NCBI GenBank assembly: GCA_012064415.1
Contig: SSNU01001114.1
Coordinates: 93,871 to 157,870, forward strand
Direction of reading: 5' to 3'
Length of the DNA: 64,000 nt
DNA from: Gyrodactylus bullatarudis
Taxonomy: Eukaryota > Platyhelminthes > Monogenea > Gyrodactylidea > Gyrodactylidae
Positions 47,971 to 58,871 of this stretch are shown here, in pieces. Positions within the stretch are counted from its first letter, which is position 1. Each line of letters opens with the position of its first letter. Under the pieces are notes generated by a model. It did no database searches. It saw only the letters and a list, made by a program, of their open reading frames with translations, and was not told the origin of the DNA. Both the position numbers and the translations under genes were made by a program.

Positions 47971-48090
47971 ATGTTCAGACAGATTTCTATTCTATTCGCA
48001 TTGGTTATCATGGTAACTAGGGCAAGTCAGTCTTTTGAAGTAAAAAACAAAGAAGGAGTTCATCATGTTCATATTAAGAGAGACAAGTGA
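47971..48090 (+). CDS. Small secreted-peptide gene, copy 3 (diverged)
   Basis: A 39-codon ORF, ATG to TGA, starting MFRQISILFALVIMVTRASQ. The first 20 residues look like a secretion signal (charged start, hydrophobic core, small residues before position 20). The last 19 (SFEVKNKEGVHHVHIKRDK) keep G-V-H-H-x-H and the final Lys of the other copies but differ elsewhere. Against the copies at 54832 and 58429 it aligns without gaps: about 16 of 20 signal residues agree, but only 5 of 19 in the tail. The gap-free length, conserved TATA box and conserved start argue for a real gene. Function unknown; a metal-binding or host-interaction role for the His cluster is speculation. Confidence 0.7.
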   Translation: MFRQISILFALVIMVTRASQSFEVKNKEGVHHVHIKRDK

Positions 48091-48184
48091 AGTAAATTTT
48101 GAAATCTTAAGCAATTTTAGTATTCATTGAATATTCATTGATGAGTAAAAAATTCTATTATTTTATTGAATTACATTCAATTTT

Positions 48185-48593
48185 ATCTTACAGTAGCTCA
48201 GATGACTAACTCAATGAAACCCACAATCCAAAGACCAAGCGAGAACTTATACTATAGTTTCACCCTCATTAGCGATCGTCAGTAAGCCTTACGCCTGCTC
48301 CGAGAATCGAACCTATTATGCTCGCTGGAGAAGCACTCAACCATTTAGTCCGACCCACGTTATCTTTGTTTGTGTGAGATTTATTATATTATGAGTCTTC
48401 TGCTTGTTTTTTACTATCATCCAATTCTGAATAATGCTAGAGTATGTCGATAGGAAGAAGCCTCCTTATTAGCCAACCATCAGTCTTATCTAGAACTGCC
48501 GAAGGGATGCTAGTCTCTAATGAGACTTCTTTTGGATGTGTGAAATTTATTGTAAGTTCCATTGAGTTAGTCATTTGTGAGCTACTGTAAGAT
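48185..48593. repeat. Inverted-repeat element enclosing a tRNA-like SINE head
   Basis: Ends of about 35 nt (ATCTTACAGTAGCTCA... and its complement at 48593) enclose a minus-strand tRNA-like block at about 48277-48360. That block has A-box-like ACTAAATGGTTGAGTGC and a good B box GGTTCGATTCT. A mobile composite or SINE-containing MITE is likely. Confidence 0.6.
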
Positions 48594-48692
48594 AAATATA
48601 AGAGATTAGCATCCCTTCGACAGATCTAGATAAGGCTGATGGTTGGCTAATAGGGAGGCTTCTTCCTATCGACATACTCTAGCATTATTCAG
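48427..48692. repeat. Hairpin element overlapping the preceding one
   Basis: 48427-48520 and 48600-48692 are near reverse complements (CTAGAGTATGTCGATAGGAA ... complement). A single related arm lies at about 20795-20880 (CTAGATAAGGCTGATTGTTG). It interlocks with the 48185-48593 repeat, which needs at least two insertion events. Confidence 0.7.
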
Positions 48693-49379
48693 GATTGTAT
48701 TATAGTAAAAAATCTTTTAATACTACATATTAGGAGTAGTTTTCAGGAATTCAATTTTTAATTAATTAAAATGATCATTAATATAAAAATCTTAAACCCC
48801 ATTCTAAATTCTCATGAATAGTATACTCGAACATTTTACTTGAGTGCGAAATTAAGAAGAAAGACTGATGATAATTTTGTTTTAAACGAATAAATAAAGT
48901 TCTTGTTACCTAAAAATATGTTTCTTCTTAGCTTAACCTCAGAGTTGGTAGGAAGTGAAAGAAAAGATGAGGTTCGTAAATATTATCGTTCAAATGAAAG
49001 AAAAGAGTTATTCACATTTTTGACTAAACTTTTCTTCAATTTTACGTTTTTGATTATATAATTTATACGATCTCACAAAGGTTATATTCTCTTAGTTACA
49101 ACAGGTATTGATGGTAACAATGAAATCAACCTCTACTACGGCATTAGTTTTGATTCTTGAAGTGATATCTTTTTTGAGTAATTTACCTTCGGACACATTT
49201 TTACTTTTTACACTAGACAATTGGGATGTTAAATTTTTTGCCTATCCTGTATTTTTCTAAAATTTGGGAAAACCTGATACTATAAACTGGCCATATATAA
49301 ACCCTTGATGAGGCAGAAGTCGTAGAAACGAGTGATAAATCTTCAAGGTAAAATTAATAAAATAGATATAAATAAACAG
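48693..49379. other. Non-coding stretch
   Basis: No gene or element recognised. Confidence 0.4.
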
Positions 49380-49786
49380 CTATTCTCGATGAATTTGGGA
49401 ATTCATGATTTTTACAAAAATCTCATTTTATCATCAAGGTATCGAAATTTTTGAAAGATTTTTTGGTAACTGATTCAAAATGTCCACTTTTACTGACTTT
49501 AGAAAAAAGTTTTTTTGGAAAATTTTAGAGACATTTTAAAATTCGAGATGGCGCGATTTTTTAATTTTTTTAAACTTTAAGTTGAACATTTTTGTTGATT
49601 TCAAGGTCTGGGAGAAATCAAACGTTATTTTTCAGGATCAGGATATTAAAAAATTTTTTTTTCTAAAATCAGTAAAAGTGGACATTTTGAATCAATTACC
49701 AAAAAATCTTTCAAAAAATTTCGATACCTTGATGATAAAATGAGATTTTTGTAAAAATCATGAATTCCCAAATTCATCGAGAATAG
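49380..49786. repeat. Foldback element
   Basis: Arms of at least 118 nt start CTATTCTCGATGAATTTGGG and are near-perfect reverse complements around position 49583. Interior blocks (GTTGATTTCAAGGTC, TTTTTCAGGATCA) resemble other foldbacks here. Confidence 0.9.
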
Positions 49787-50859
49787 GTTGAGATACTATT
49801 AATTAAATACTTAATTTTTAAGCTACTTAATGTATCTACTCTCAAGTAACAACGTTTTTTGATAGAAAAATTTCACTGTTACAGTTAGACCTCTAGCTAG
49901 CGAGTCAAAAATTATCCTCGTCCCTCTGCCCCTTCGAAATTTAATTTTCGAAATCATCATGAGTAGGTTTTCTGTATAATCCTTAAATTTTCTTAAAAAT
50001 TAATAATTTTCAAAAATCTCAAATCACTCTTAAAAATTTCACAATTTTTTCATCTCTAATCTTCAAGATAGAGTCTACACTTTACAATAAACTGAAGTTA
50101 CTTTTATTCAAAAAAAATTTTTTAATGTCGAAAAATATCATCATAGAGAATTCCTCTGCAAGGGCCTCAAATAATAATTCGTTAAAAAATTTTTTTTAGA
50201 TCTTACGATTTTCAAAAATATGATTTTATTGTTTAAGATCTTATTTTTACAACACTTTATTTTCAGTATATATTTCTATACTTGAAAACTCAAAAATATT
50301 CAGAAATTCAATAAATCAAAGCTCTTCTCGGTTCTTAAATTGAAGTACAGCTATTGATAAGATTGCACGTCTTGGCATGACTAAATGAGATATTTGATTT
50401 CCCACGCCACACATAATATGATTTCTATACATTTAGATAGGTCGAGATAAATAATACTTAATAAGGGGTTAAATATTCGTGTTTCAATAAAAATATTTTT
50501 ACTGTAAAATGAGATACATAATTTTGAACCAAGTAGTTCTTGTAAAAAATTAACAATTAACAAGAAGATAACATACCGAGGTAGCAGGCGAATAACGTTA
50601 TAGTCAATGAATGATATACCTAGTTTGAGTTGATTTAGACATGGTTCATCGTTTTTGCAATCAAGAGCTTCTCAGCGTTTGGTTAAAATTGTTTCTGCTG
50701 ATGTACATCTGACTAGGTTTATTTATTAAGGTTTTAAACAAAATATAAATATTATACACTGTAAAACTTAGCAAAATTAATGAATAGAGAGATCATTGCT
50801 GGTATTCGTAGAGATATTCGATCTGATTGTATGAGATAATCGCAGCCGGCGACCAAACG
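49787..50859. other. Non-coding stretch with diverged arm of the 55.4-kb repeat
   Basis: 49880-50170 resembles the left arm at 55375-55686 (ACAGTTAGACCTCTAG..., GAAATCATCATGAGTAGG...TTTCTGTATA), but no partner arm is present. No gene recognised. Confidence 0.5.
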
Positions 50860-53645
50860 ATGGACAAGTACAAATTTTTGGCATACCTTCCAACGACATT
50901 GAGTAATCGTTTATTGGACAAAATCGAGAGTAACAGTTTAAAAGAGCTCTGTAAGTTGGCTGAGACATCTGGGTCCCCTATTTCGGAAATACCCTAATCA
51001 GATGCAGCCATAAGCGGTGAGTTTATTCCATTACTGCTTGAGAAGGAAATTGTTGAGCAAGTAATAGACTTAAATGAGCTAATAGAAAAGTTGGAGACTA
51101 GAATTGAAGATTCCAACCAAGCTAGATCTCAAGTTAAGCTTAAAAAGAATAAGTCTTTGTTACTAAGATACTAAGAGTAGAAAACAAGTCTCAATTATTA
51201 CCTTATCTAATCCATCAGTTCCATCTCTAGGGAAGAAGCGGGCATCGCCCAAGCAAAGAAGGGATTTTGCTGAGAAGGTGTTTACGCTCAAAGTGGGAAA
51301 TGAATCATATCTTTTGTGCTATACCCACGATAAGCACGGGAGTGAAGCCACATCATGCAAATTATCCCAAGTATGCCAATATGAGCTATATAAAGTAGCC
51401 AAAACTGTAAGCTTAGACAACGCTCGACTCGCAGTGATCTGTGAGAAGACGAAGTTACCATATTTGATTGATACAGGGACTAATTGTTCTATTTACCATA
51501 CAGGGTCACAACTCGAGTACATCGGCGAGCCAGTAGGTACCCCGGGGGGTGGAACCATGGAGATCGGTTTTCCCAGATTAAACTCTATTTTTTTAAATAA
51601 TTAAGAGTATATCTATATGTTCTCACCTGCTAATTCTGGTTTTCATATCATTGGTATTGATATTTTGAGAAAATTCCAATGGAATATTAATATTGTAGAT
51701 AATACTATTTATGATAATTTACAGCAAATACATAATATGTATTACATATTCCATGCCAACCCTGGAACGAAGCCAGATATAATGTTAGCAGTTTGAATTA
51801 TTCTCAAGTTTTCTTAGAAACTATTCTGGATAGATACAAGGAGGTTTTTGACATTGAGAATTTGAGCTTTATTAATGACGTCGAGCATGCTATTGAGACT
51901 AACGGTAGCCCAGTGAAGATCAGGTCTAGAAGACTGAATCATGAAAAACAAGAGGTTAACAAGAAAGTGTTTGAAGAGCTCGAGAAAAGAGGAGTCGTCA
52001 GACGTTCTAAAAGCGAATGGTTGTCACCATTAACTGGTGCAGTTAGTGCAACTAAGATGAGAGTTTTTGGTGATTATAGGGCCGTTAATGATTTAACTGT
52101 GAAAGACAACTATCCCAAATTTGATGGACGCTACTCTGCATTTTGCGAACAGAAAGTTTTATTCAAAATTAGATGCAAATAAGGCTTATCATCAAGTTAA
52201 AGTCAAAGAATCAGACCAGAAAAAGACAACTGTAGACACAGGTTTCGGTCTGTTTGAGTATATAGGAACTCCTTTTGGATTGAATAACGCTGGAGCCACA
52301 TTCCAACGAGTGATGGATACTGCTTTATCGGGTTTAGATAACGTACAAGCATACGTAGACGATATTATTATTGCGTCATTTACTCGAGATGAAAATATCC
52401 TGATGATTGAACAGGTGCTCAAGCGACTAGCGAAATTCAACATTAGAGTCAAGAGAACCAAGTGTGAATTCCTAAAAGAGAGTGTAAATTTCTTGGGACA
52501 TCGATTGACTGGTGAAGGTTTGGAGCCTTTACACGATAAAGTCATATCGATCCAGAATTTCCCAATTCCTAATACCAAGAAAAATTTGATTTCTTACCTC
52601 GGATTAGTCAATTTCTACCGCTGGTTTATAAAGAACATGGCGATTCATGAGAAGGTATTAAGAGATAGCATCCTCCACATTAAAACCGTTGGAGTTGAAT
52701 GAAGAACAAGATAAAGCTCTACAGTTGCTAAAAATGTTAGTTACTGGGAAGGTGATTTTAAAATATCCCGAACTAGGTGTAGAGTTTGAGATCTATTCAG
52801 ATGCTTCGACGCTCGGAATAGGAGCAGTCGTCTAACAGAATACCGAAAAAGAGCCGCGTCCCGATTTCCTTTTATTCCAGGACATTAAGACCCAGTCAAG
52901 CCAGGCAACTCATATGCAGGGTGTTTGAGATTGAAAGGGATGTTTGAGATATGTAAGAAATTCAGCCACTATATACGACACCGGCAGGTAAAGGTATATT
53001 GTGATAATAAAACCGTGACACAGTCTTTCCAGAAATGGAATAATCTGGAAATGCGTAGCGATTGAGTAGCCCGCAAATTAGAATATATTGGACAGTTTGT
53101 GTCCAAAATATACCATGTAAAGGGCGAAGCAAATGTTGTCGCTGATGTATTATCCCGTCAGCCGATCGATCATGAATCTCTGTGTCCTAATTGTCTAGAA
53201 GCTAGAGAAATAGCTGCTTTGTGTAAGATCAAGCGATTAAATCTACATAAACTACAGAAGCTCCAGTTCGAAAATTACACGGAACTGAGGGCTGAGCATG
53301 AGAAAATAGATGTTAGTGGTGCTACTATGCGTACGCCGAAAGGAGAATTTGTTAATCTATTTTGCAATATACTGAATGGTGTTTTCCGACCAGTGATCCC
53401 TAAGGAAATTAGATACGAGATATTTAAACATTATCATGATTTGTCTCATCCTGGCATAAGAGGGTCCAGAAATTTGATCAGTCAAAGAGTGGTGGAATAG
53501 TATGTTTACTGATATAAAAGAATGGGTATTGATTTTTCATATTTGTCAATCAATTGGTTGAAGAACAAATCCGTGAGAACCAGGATGAAGATCTATATAA
53601 GCAGTCTCATACACACCCTCAGTGAGTGCGCAAAGACACAAAGAA
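50860..53645 (+). mobile_element. Degenerate Ty3/Gypsy LTR retrotransposon
   Basis: Order is gag remnant (about 50860-51400; MDKYKFLAYLPTTLSNRLL, then a Cys/His cluster C-x2-H-x3-G-x2-A-x2-C), aspartic protease (LIDTGTNCSIY at about 51460-51500), reverse transcriptase (51793-52702; MRVFGDYRAVND, YVDDIIIAS), RNase H (IYSDASTLGIGAV at about 52793-52830) and integrase zinc finger (HYHDLSHPGIRG ... HICQ, to about 53570). It is broken by stops (for example TAA at 50994 and TAG near 52833) and frameshifts (about 52120 and 52665). The integrase core is missing. No paired LTRs were found; a TATATAAGCAGTC block at about 53592 could be LTR promoter residue. The Cys/His pattern and YVDD suggest a Mag-like lineage, with low confidence. 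Confidence 0.88.
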
Positions 53646-53796
53646 TTCTAATTTTGTTTACACTCCTCTTTTAGCAGCCCAAGCCCGGATGCTCCGCATA
53701 ATTTAGGAGGAAAAGTAGTGAACTTGGCAAAATTAATTTATAAAAGTTTTTTTGATTTTGGAGTGATATCATGGCAGAGAAAATTATATTATCCCT

Positions 53797-53913
53797 CCCC
53801 CAGGTCCCCCTAAATCCAATAGTGAGGCAAGTCACACCGCCAGTGTCCTACTAGATGAGGTAAAGGACCGAATTATCAACGAGTTACTAGAGATGTTGAA
53901 ACGGTCTCAATAA
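53797..53913 (+). pseudogene. Coding-like 38-codon tail of unknown origin
   Basis: The open frame ends PPGPPKSNSEASHTASV then LLDEVKDRIINELLEMLKRS and TAA. The helical Leu/Glu/Lys pattern and GC-richer codons look like real coding sequence. A strong acceptor (cctcccccag) sits at 53803, but no phase-consistent upstream exon was found. It could be a last exon, a gag piece or a relic. Confidence 0.3.
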
Positions 53914-54728
53914 TTTTAAGCTCTAATCGATTTTGAACCCACCAGTTTTTAAGAACTTAAAAATATCATTTTCATTAAACATTTTAATTTTATCTTAATC
54001 GTATGTCAACCTTTTACCAAAGCCATAGAGACGTTTTGGTACTAAGATAGTCAGGTACTTTGCTCTCCAGTGGTTGAGACGAAAACCTTCAATTTGACAA
54101 AAAATCTCTATTTCCTCATCTAATGTTGAAGAAGATTATGGAGTGCTTAAAATTTCGAGTCAGCCCCAAATTCCAATAACTGTAGAACCTCCATAATTAT
54201 TATTATAATAACCTACCTATCTACCCCTAAAAGCATAAGCATTTATTTTTAATTTTATAGTAATGAGTAGGTATAAGAATGAAAAAAATTTCAAGATCAG
54301 TTATATATCAGTACATTCACCGATATTTTAAGGCTATACTGATATCATCATTTTCCTCATTGTAACAAATTTAAAGAGAATTTATTTTGAATATTGAGAT
54401 GAGAACTAATATTTTTTTTCAGAGAATGTTTCCAGGGACAACAATTAGACAAGAAAATCAACTCACATTACTTCGACATCCTGTGGAAATCAGATTTTGA
54501 CTTCATCATAACTGAGGAATTCGCAGACTTTAAGGATATTTTTTGTTTCATTAGATGCTTTCGATATTTAGAAAATTATTCAGCTCGCTAATGAAGAAGA
54601 AATTTACATTATAAATTCTCGATCTGAAACCCTCAGTTTTAACAATAAGCTTGTTATAACAAATCTAGTGAAAATATAATTTCGTAAATCAGAGTAGGAT
54701 TTAGAAATATGACTCTCCATGACTTTCT
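53914..54728. other. Non-coding stretch
   Basis: No gene or element recognised. Confidence 0.4.
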
Positions 54729-54790
54729 CCAAAGTCTCAACTATAGAATGGAATGCGAGGAATTTGATGGAGTTCCATTTTACATTCACG

Positions 54791-54798
54791 TATAAAAG
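54791..54798 (+). promoter_or_regulatory. TATA box of peptide gene copy 1
   Basis: TATAAAAG in a CACGTATAAAAGGAGT context, 41 nt before the ATG, implying a 5' leader of only about 10 nt if initiation is about 30 nt downstream. Confidence 0.75.
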
Positions 54799-54831
54799 GA
54801 GTATCATTTACTCAGAGATCCATACTCGAAA

Positions 54832-54951
54832 ATGTTCAAACAAATCTCTATTCTATTCGCATTGACCATCATGGTAACTATGGCAGGTCAGGCTCGTCGT
54901 ATAGATTACAACAGTGGGATCCATCATGACCATTTCAGTGGAAGCAAGTAA
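54832..54951 (+). CDS. Small secreted-peptide gene, copy 1
   Basis: A 39-codon ORF, ATG to TAA: MFKQISILFALTIMVTMAGQ followed by ARRIDYNSGIHHDHFSGSK. The N-terminus has the form of a signal peptide (Lys at 3, hydrophobic 5-16, small residues A-G-Q-A at 18-21), which would release a peptide of about 18 residues with a His cluster HHDH. The complete unit has a TATA box at 54791 and AATAAA at 54995-55000, so a transcript of about 200 nt without introns is predicted. Identical to copy 2 at 58429. No known family recognised. Confidence 0.75.
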   Translation: MFKQISILFALTIMVTMAGQARRIDYNSGIHHDHFSGSK

Positions 54952-54994
54952 AGCTAATTTTGATGATGAAAGTTCAAAAATAGATTTGATGAAT

Positions 54995-55000
54995 AATAAA
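54995..55000 (+). terminator. Poly(A) signal AATAAA of peptide gene copy 1
   Basis: AATAAA 44 nt after the stop codon, within the duplicated block and conserved in copy 2 at 58592-58597. Confidence 0.6.
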
Positions 55001-55374
55001 TTGTGTTTTATCAACTGCAATACTATTAATGAAATTTATATTTTTTATTATTTAAAGATATGTTTTAATTTATGGGTTATTACTAAATGGTTCTTCGATT
55101 ATTTCCCAAGAGATTCCTCAATGTGAATCACATTACAAACTTTAAGGTCGTCGTTAATGTTGAACTTTAGGGAAGTGAGTAAACAAAATTAGACGAAATA
55201 AGAAAAAGAAATCATCGAAATTAGTGTAGAAATTGATGAAATTTGTAAACAAAATTTCATATTTGAGCAGATTCATGGGAAGTAGAAAAAATTATTCTTG
55301 AAACTTATTCGTGAAGACACCTTCTTCTGATTACGTTTCTGGTTCAGAACTGAAAAAGTGGCTGGCCAAGCAGA

Positions 55375-56657
55375 TACAGTTAGACCTGTGACTTATGAAC
55401 CAAAAATTACCCTCTTCCCCTTTTTATTTAGTTTTCGAAATCATCATCATACTTATGAGTAGGGTTTCTGTATACTATTAAGTTTTCTGAGCAAAAATTA
55501 TAACTTTCATTCTACAAACATTCATTCGAAAGAGCTTTATTTGCTGAAGAATTCTCTATGCTTGGTTGATCGTACATAGATTCGGATCAAAAGATATCCA
55601 AACATATATTATTTCAATGAAATTTATTTTTATCGAAAAATAGCTCTCTCCCAAGTTTGATGAAAGGGGGTCTTTTTTCGCCTCCAAAAATTACTTACGA
55701 TGGAATTCGTAATTGATTTTTAATTAGTCATGTAGTTGTAATTACGAACCAAGTGTCCATACATACATACATGGACAATGTGTGACTGAATGCAACTCAT
55801 GTAATTATAATTATAGACTAAATTATTATTTCTCAATCTTTAACGTGGTGAAGGGGACACATTAGTTTTGGCATTTCAGGGTTTATTTTTATTCTTGGTG
55901 GTGGAATTTTCAGTGAATATTCTCATACACAAAAATTGGTAAAGACAAATCAAGCAAAACTCATCGATTTTTTTGTATTATGTGACAAGTTAAGAAAAGA
56001 TGTAATTAAATTTAAAAAAGTATTAGTCACACTAAAATCGACATTCATGAAAAATGTAGAAAAATTACTTGGACCAACTTTATTCTGATTTTAAGCTCAT
56101 AAAAAACAACCCCCTCCCCAATATACGATACCATTATGAATAGAATCCAATTCTCTATCGAATGATCTAAAAATCTCAACTTTTCAAAATTTTCAGACAA
56201 AAATTTATACCAGGATCCTAATAGACCTACTTCAAACTACAATGACAAGTTATTTATTTATTGAAAAACTGTGAATATTCACAAATGTACACAAATGAAC
56301 AGAGGTGTAGTTTTACACTCCACTAGGCTTGTTATTTGTTTGTTCTGGAGGCGAAAAAAGACCCCCTTTCATCAAACTTGGGAGAGAGCTATTTTTCGAT
56401 AAAAATAAATTTCATTGAAATAATATATGTTTGGATATCTTTTGATCCGAATCTATGTACGATCAACCAAGCATAGAGAATTCTTCAGCAAATAAAGCTC
56501 TTTCGAATGAATGTTTGTAGAATGAAAGTTATAATTTTTGCTCAGAAAACTTAATATTATACAGAAACCCTACTCATAAGTATGATGATGATTTCGAAAA
56601 CTAAATAAAAAGGGGAAGAGGGTAATTTTTGGTTCATAAGTCACAGGTCTAACTGTA
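55375..56657. repeat. Long terminal inverted-repeat element, 312-bp arms
   Basis: Arms 55375-55686 and 56346-56657 are almost perfect reverse complements. The outermost bases are TA-CAGTTAGACC...GGTCTAACTG-TA, compatible with TA target duplication of Tc1/mariner-type MITEs. The 659-nt centre has no transposase frame. A diverged single arm is at about 49880-50170. Confidence 0.92.
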
Positions 56658-57026
56658 GCTTTATTCTTGTCTTTTTTACACGTCAGCTTGTCTCACCTTG
56701 GTCCAATCCAAGTTTCTATTTCTTCCACTTCATAGAAAAACAAAAGCCTTTTGATCACTCGTAAATTCTTAATTTATATCATTCAGTATTAAAAAATAGT
56801 TTATCTAAATATCGATAGATTTCTTGTCATGGTTTTCATGTGTTCCAAATTTTCCAACAAAATATTTCTTTTATTCAATTTAAGAAAATACTGCGTAGTG
56901 TGTTCGGATCAGCTAGTTATTAACCAATAAATTAACACTGATGAGATTCATTTGATAAATCAAAATTTATTATATATCAAAACTAGCTTCACTTGTTCGA
57001 CCACGATCGACATTTAAGACACAACT
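56658..57026. other. Short non-coding stretch
   Basis: No feature recognised between the inverted-repeat element and the RING-like gene start. Confidence 0.4.
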
Positions 57027-57558
57027 ATGGATAAAGTTGATAAACTCTGTTGTAATGCTATAGCTTTGTATATGAATGACTCAAAGGAGATTTTTCTTTT
57101 ATGTCAGTGCCTCAATTTAATCGCTACACTCAGTTCCCCACACTTTTTTTAATCTACAAAACCTCAAAGCAGTAGAGGACAAGGGTGTTTTCAGATGTCC
57201 TAAGTGCAGGCACCATCAATCTGTTCGTATTGGTAATTTTCTGTCCATTTGATTCATCCCAGGCACTTTTTTTGAACATTGCAAGTTAGACATTTGGAAA
57301 ACACTTCAAATCATCTTAATGGTCGACACAAAAGCTGACAATACTAAGAACATGATGCAGCAGCTTGAAATCACAGAAAAAATCGCTGGAGACTGAATGA
57401 ACATTTTTCGTGATGTTTTCGCTGATAAAATTCAAAATGTCAAAATCGGGGATGAAGGAGTTGAAGTCCAAAATGACGAGTCGCATTTTGTTAAAAGTAT
57501 AGTCGTGGTACTATTCTTCGTTGATGTTTTGATCTTTGGAGGTTATAGGCGCTTATAA
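57027..57558 (+). pseudogene. Degenerate RING-finger / TM protein with two micro-introns
   Basis: ATG at 57027. Removing gtcagt...cactcag (57103-57133, 31 nt) and gtaatt...tcccag (57233-57262, 30 nt) gives one frame: MDKVDKLCCNAIALYMND, SKEIFLLFPHTFFNLQNLKA, EDKGVFRCPKCRHHQSVRIG, then a helical stretch. The spacing resembles a RING finger that has lost some Cys ligands (PHTFF for C-GHTFC) but keeps the last C-x2-C. A TGA at 57394 interrupts; the same frame resumes with ATG and ends in a hydrophobic helix (SIVVVLFFVDVLIFGG) before TAA at 57556. RING plus GBP-type GTPase occurs in RNF112-like proteins, and a GBP-type gene lies 1.3 kb downstream; the link is inference. Confidence 0.5.
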
Positions 57559-58325
57559 AAAGGAATTTATTTTTTTCAGGTCATGTTATATGACATTTAA
57601 AATTTTCCTACTACTTCTAAGTCAATATTAATAAGTAAGAAATAATTTCAATTTAAAAAATCATTTGCTTTGGTCAACAGCAAATCTTACAATATAGATG
57701 TCCCATTCTAGATTCTAGAAATTCATTGGGTCAGTATTCGACAAAATATGTTATCTTGATGTTAGAGTTTTGGCATGGTTGAAAAGAATTTAATATAGCT
57801 GGCGTGACGTAATCAAAATGTCAATCATGGGAAATCAAAGAATGAATCTGATTGACCAACTACAGATTAGGTATGGGTATATTCTATGCAAAATATGATC
57901 TCTATCCTGATCTTCATTAGTAATGGAAACCAGTTTGATTTCGCTAAATTTTTTCAGATTTATTAAATGCCATTTTAAAGATTTTCATAGACAAGATTTC
58001 TATTTCATTTTTGACTATATTTCGTGCCACCAGATATCAGAAATTATTTTTTATTGTATAATTTACTTTTTTATATTTACTATTATTATTATTCCTTTTT
58101 CAATAAAGAACTATTTTTAGCTAGGATTAGGTTTTTGTTTGGTTAACATATGAATCTCCTATCCAAAATTATTACAAATCAAAGTATGTTTGGGCATCAT
58201 ATGGACTGAAAAAGAAGAAATAAGGGGCTAAGAAAAATAGTAGAAGGAATAGTGAGAAATTCTTTCTTCTGTGTAAATCCGAAATTCAGGGTATAGTTTA
58301 GAAGCATTATTCTTAAAGATTGTCA
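57559..58325. other. Non-coding stretch
   Basis: No gene or element recognised. Confidence 0.4.
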
Positions 58326-58387
58326 CCAAAGTCTCAACTATAGAATGGAATGCGAGGAATTTGATGGAGTTCCATTTTACATTCACG

Positions 58388-58395
58388 TATAAAAG
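58388..58395 (+). promoter_or_regulatory. TATA box of peptide gene copy 2
   Basis: TATAAAAG, identical in context to the box at 54791, 41 nt before the ATG. Confidence 0.75.
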
Positions 58396-58428
58396 GAGTA
58401 TCATTTACTCAGAGATCCATACTCGAAA

Positions 58429-58548
58429 ATGTTCAAACAAATCTCTATTCTATTCGCATTGACCATCATGGTAACTATGGCAGGTCAGGCTCGTCGTATA
58501 GATTACAACAGTGGGATCCATCATGACCATTTCAGTGGAAGCAAGTAA
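58429..58548 (+). CDS. Small secreted-peptide gene, copy 2
   Basis: Identical in all 120 bases to the ORF at 54832-54951, with the same TATA box and AATAAA (58592-58597). It ends 323 nt before the GTPase start codon on the same strand. The tail conserves G-I-H-H-x-H with copy 3 at 47971. Confidence 0.75.
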   Translation: MFKQISILFALTIMVTMAGQARRIDYNSGIHHDHFSGSK

Positions 58549-58871
58549 AGCTAATTTTGATGATGAAAGTTCAAAAATAGATTTGATGAATAATAAATTT
58601 TGATTTCCATCAATGAAAATTATGCTCATTAATTAAAGATATGTTAGAAGAATCTATAAAATAAAAAGAGAAAGTAGAGAAAATAAATTTTTCAAAGCTT
58701 GATTGAACTTTTGATGGTTATGAAAGAAAGACATTTTATTTTACAGACATACAAAACAGACAGCATTGGTGTTGTAAATATATAAATTATTTATTCTGTA
58801 AACTAGGATGTATCATCTTAAAATCAAAGTGAGTATTTTATTCTAAGTTGAGTTAGTTGAGGGAACATACA

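Larger units (their letters stand above)
54729..55002. repeat. 274-bp block duplicated exactly at 58326-58599
   Basis: No mismatch was found when the two blocks were compared base by base at an offset of 3,597. It covers promoter, the whole 39-codon gene and a poly(A) signal, so it is a gene-sized duplication. Similarity fades within a few bases on both sides. Confidence 0.92.
58326..58599. repeat. 274-bp block identical to 54729-55002
   Basis: Second copy of the duplicated gene-sized block; see 54729. It now lies between the RING-like fragment and the GTPase gene. Confidence 0.92.
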
